A stretch of DNA of 64,000 bases from Neoaquamicrobium sediminum (lineage in GTDB: Bacteria; Pseudomonadota; Alphaproteobacteria; Rhizobiales; Rhizobiaceae), in contig NZ_JABETK010000003.1 of NCBI RefSeq assembly GCF_013240295.1, positions 310,001-374,000 on the forward strand, in the 5' to 3' direction. Position 1 is the stretch's first letter. Each line of letters opens with the position of its first letter. Shown piece by piece: positions 63,355 to 64,000 of the stretch. The position numbers were made by a program, and so were the translations under genes. Below the pieces are notes generated by a model, which did no database searches, had not been told where the DNA came from, and saw only the letters and a program-made list of their open reading frames with translations.

Positions 63355-64000
63355 TCATCGTGCGCCCACCGCGAGGAGCCGCCGTTCCAGACGTTTGACG
63401 CCGTGGGAAATGGCGAGCGCCAGCACCAGGAAGATGATGCCGGCGACGACCAGCGGCTCGGTATACCGATACGTCTCCGAGGCGATATCGAAGGCCTGGC
63501 CCAGCATTTCCGGAACCGCGAGCACTGCCAGGTAAGGCGTCGCCTTGAGGATCGAGACGAAGTAGTTGCCGAGCGGAGCCGCGATGTTTCGCAACATCTG
63601 CGGCGCGATGACATGGATGACCGCATCGCGCCGGCTAAGCGACAGCGCACGCGCTGCTTCCGACTGACCCCTCGGGATGGCATCGATCCCCGCCTTGAAC
63701 ACCTCGGCCAGATAGCCGCTGTAATAGAGACTGAGACCCATGACGCCGACTGTCATGGAGCCGAGGCGAATGCCGTAGAACGGGAGGACGAAGTAAAGAA
63801 AATAGAGCCACGCCAATACCGGCGTCGACCTGATGAAATCGATCACGAAACCAATCGTGAGGCCGGCGATGCCACCGACCCGGTGTACCATCTCGAAGAG
63901 AAAGCCGGTTGCAGCTGCACCAATGCAACTGACGAGCGCAACGAACAGGGTCGTGCCCACCGCGCCTAGGATTATCGGTACGCTGGACAATGCGAAGGCC
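63355..64000 (-). CDS. Polar amino acid ABC transporter permease (HisM family), 5' end near the window edge
   Basis: The frame covers at least 211 residues with several membrane spans ([60 protein letters not shown]) and the EAA loop ([20 protein letters not shown]). TTG 63990 is the first possible start, but in-frame codons continue to base 64000, so the true start may be outside. It forms the pore for the neighbouring ATPase; no binding protein is visible. Confidence 0.87.
   Translation of the reverse strand, partial: AFALSSVPIILGAVGTTLFVALVSCIGAAATGFLFEMVHRVGGIAGLTIGFVIDFIRSTPVLAWLYFLYFVLPFYGIRLGSMTVGVMGLSLYYSGYLAEVFKAGIDAIPRGQSEAARALSLSRRDAVIHVIAPQMLRNIAAPLGNYFVSILKATPYLAVLAVPEMLGQAFDIASETYRYTEPLVVAGIIFLVLALAISHGVKRLERRLLAVGAR

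Noticed and set aside
1-64000. CRISPR arrays, tRNA, rRNA, insertion sequences, integrase and replication genes
   Set aside because: None was seen on reading; no regular repeat-spacer pattern, transposase or RepABC-like frame is present.

Overview
The window is GC-rich DNA from an alphaproteobacterium, most likely Hyphomicrobiales (Rhizobiales; Phyllobacteriaceae or Rhizobiaceae type). The evidence is an imuA-imuB-dnaE2 mutasome with an alphaproteobacterial LexA box, DUF1419/DUF3085/DUF736 plasmid-backbone genes, VirC1-like and VirB/VirD4 conjugation genes, and a LuxR/LuxI pair. No replication initiator, integrase, tRNA, rRNA or CRISPR array is visible, so plasmid and integrative element cannot be told apart here.

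Layout. 1-2.1 kb: 3' part of a large catalase, an isochorismatase-fold hydrolase and a GFA-fold protein. 2.3-10 kb: a UvrD-type helicase divergent from the SOS mutasome imuA-imuB-dnaE2. 10-15.2 kb: an ardC remnant, hipBA toxin-antitoxin, a cysteine-rich unknown, and toprim, DUF1419 and DUF3085 backbone genes. 15.3-26.3 kb: a catabolic cargo operon (CUT1 sugar ABC importer, GntR regulator, aldehyde dehydrogenase, enolase-superfamily dehydratase, GMC oxidoreductase with its small subunit) ending in a decayed LysR gene. 26.3-35.4 kb: RES-Xre toxin-antitoxin, a ParB-like protein, small unknowns, an orphan Phd, ArdC, DUF736, WGR and XRE proteins. 35.6-54.8 kb: the DNA-transfer region, with RHH and VirC1-like genes divergent from mobC-relaxase across an AT-rich, repeat-rich gap (candidate oriT), then a complete virB1-virB11/virD4 system on the minus strand and three divergent secreted-protein genes. 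55-61 kb: a quorum-sensing locus (xre, luxR, luxI) beside a PduX-like threonine kinase, a cysteine-synthase-like PLP enzyme and a threonine-synthase-like enzyme. 61-64 kb: an acetyltransferase, an aspartoacylase-family deacylase and a polar amino acid ABC transporter.

Working together: relaxase, MobC and VirC1-like proteins would process DNA at the 36.7-36.9 kb gap and deliver it through VirD4 to the T4SS. ArdC and the toxin-antitoxin pairs would help establishment and maintenance. The sugar operon, mutasome and PLP cluster are payload. The kinase plus PLP enzymes next to luxR/luxI is the most interesting combination: it suggests cell-density-controlled synthesis of a threonine-derived amino acid.

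Caution: at least 15 genes are broken by one apparent missing base, many of them in short G or C runs, while 19.3-25.2 kb and 34.9-54.8 kb are clean. This looks more like base-calling error than biology. Coordinates for such genes span the repaired frame. The LysR gene (two in-frame stops plus a frame change) looks truly decayed.
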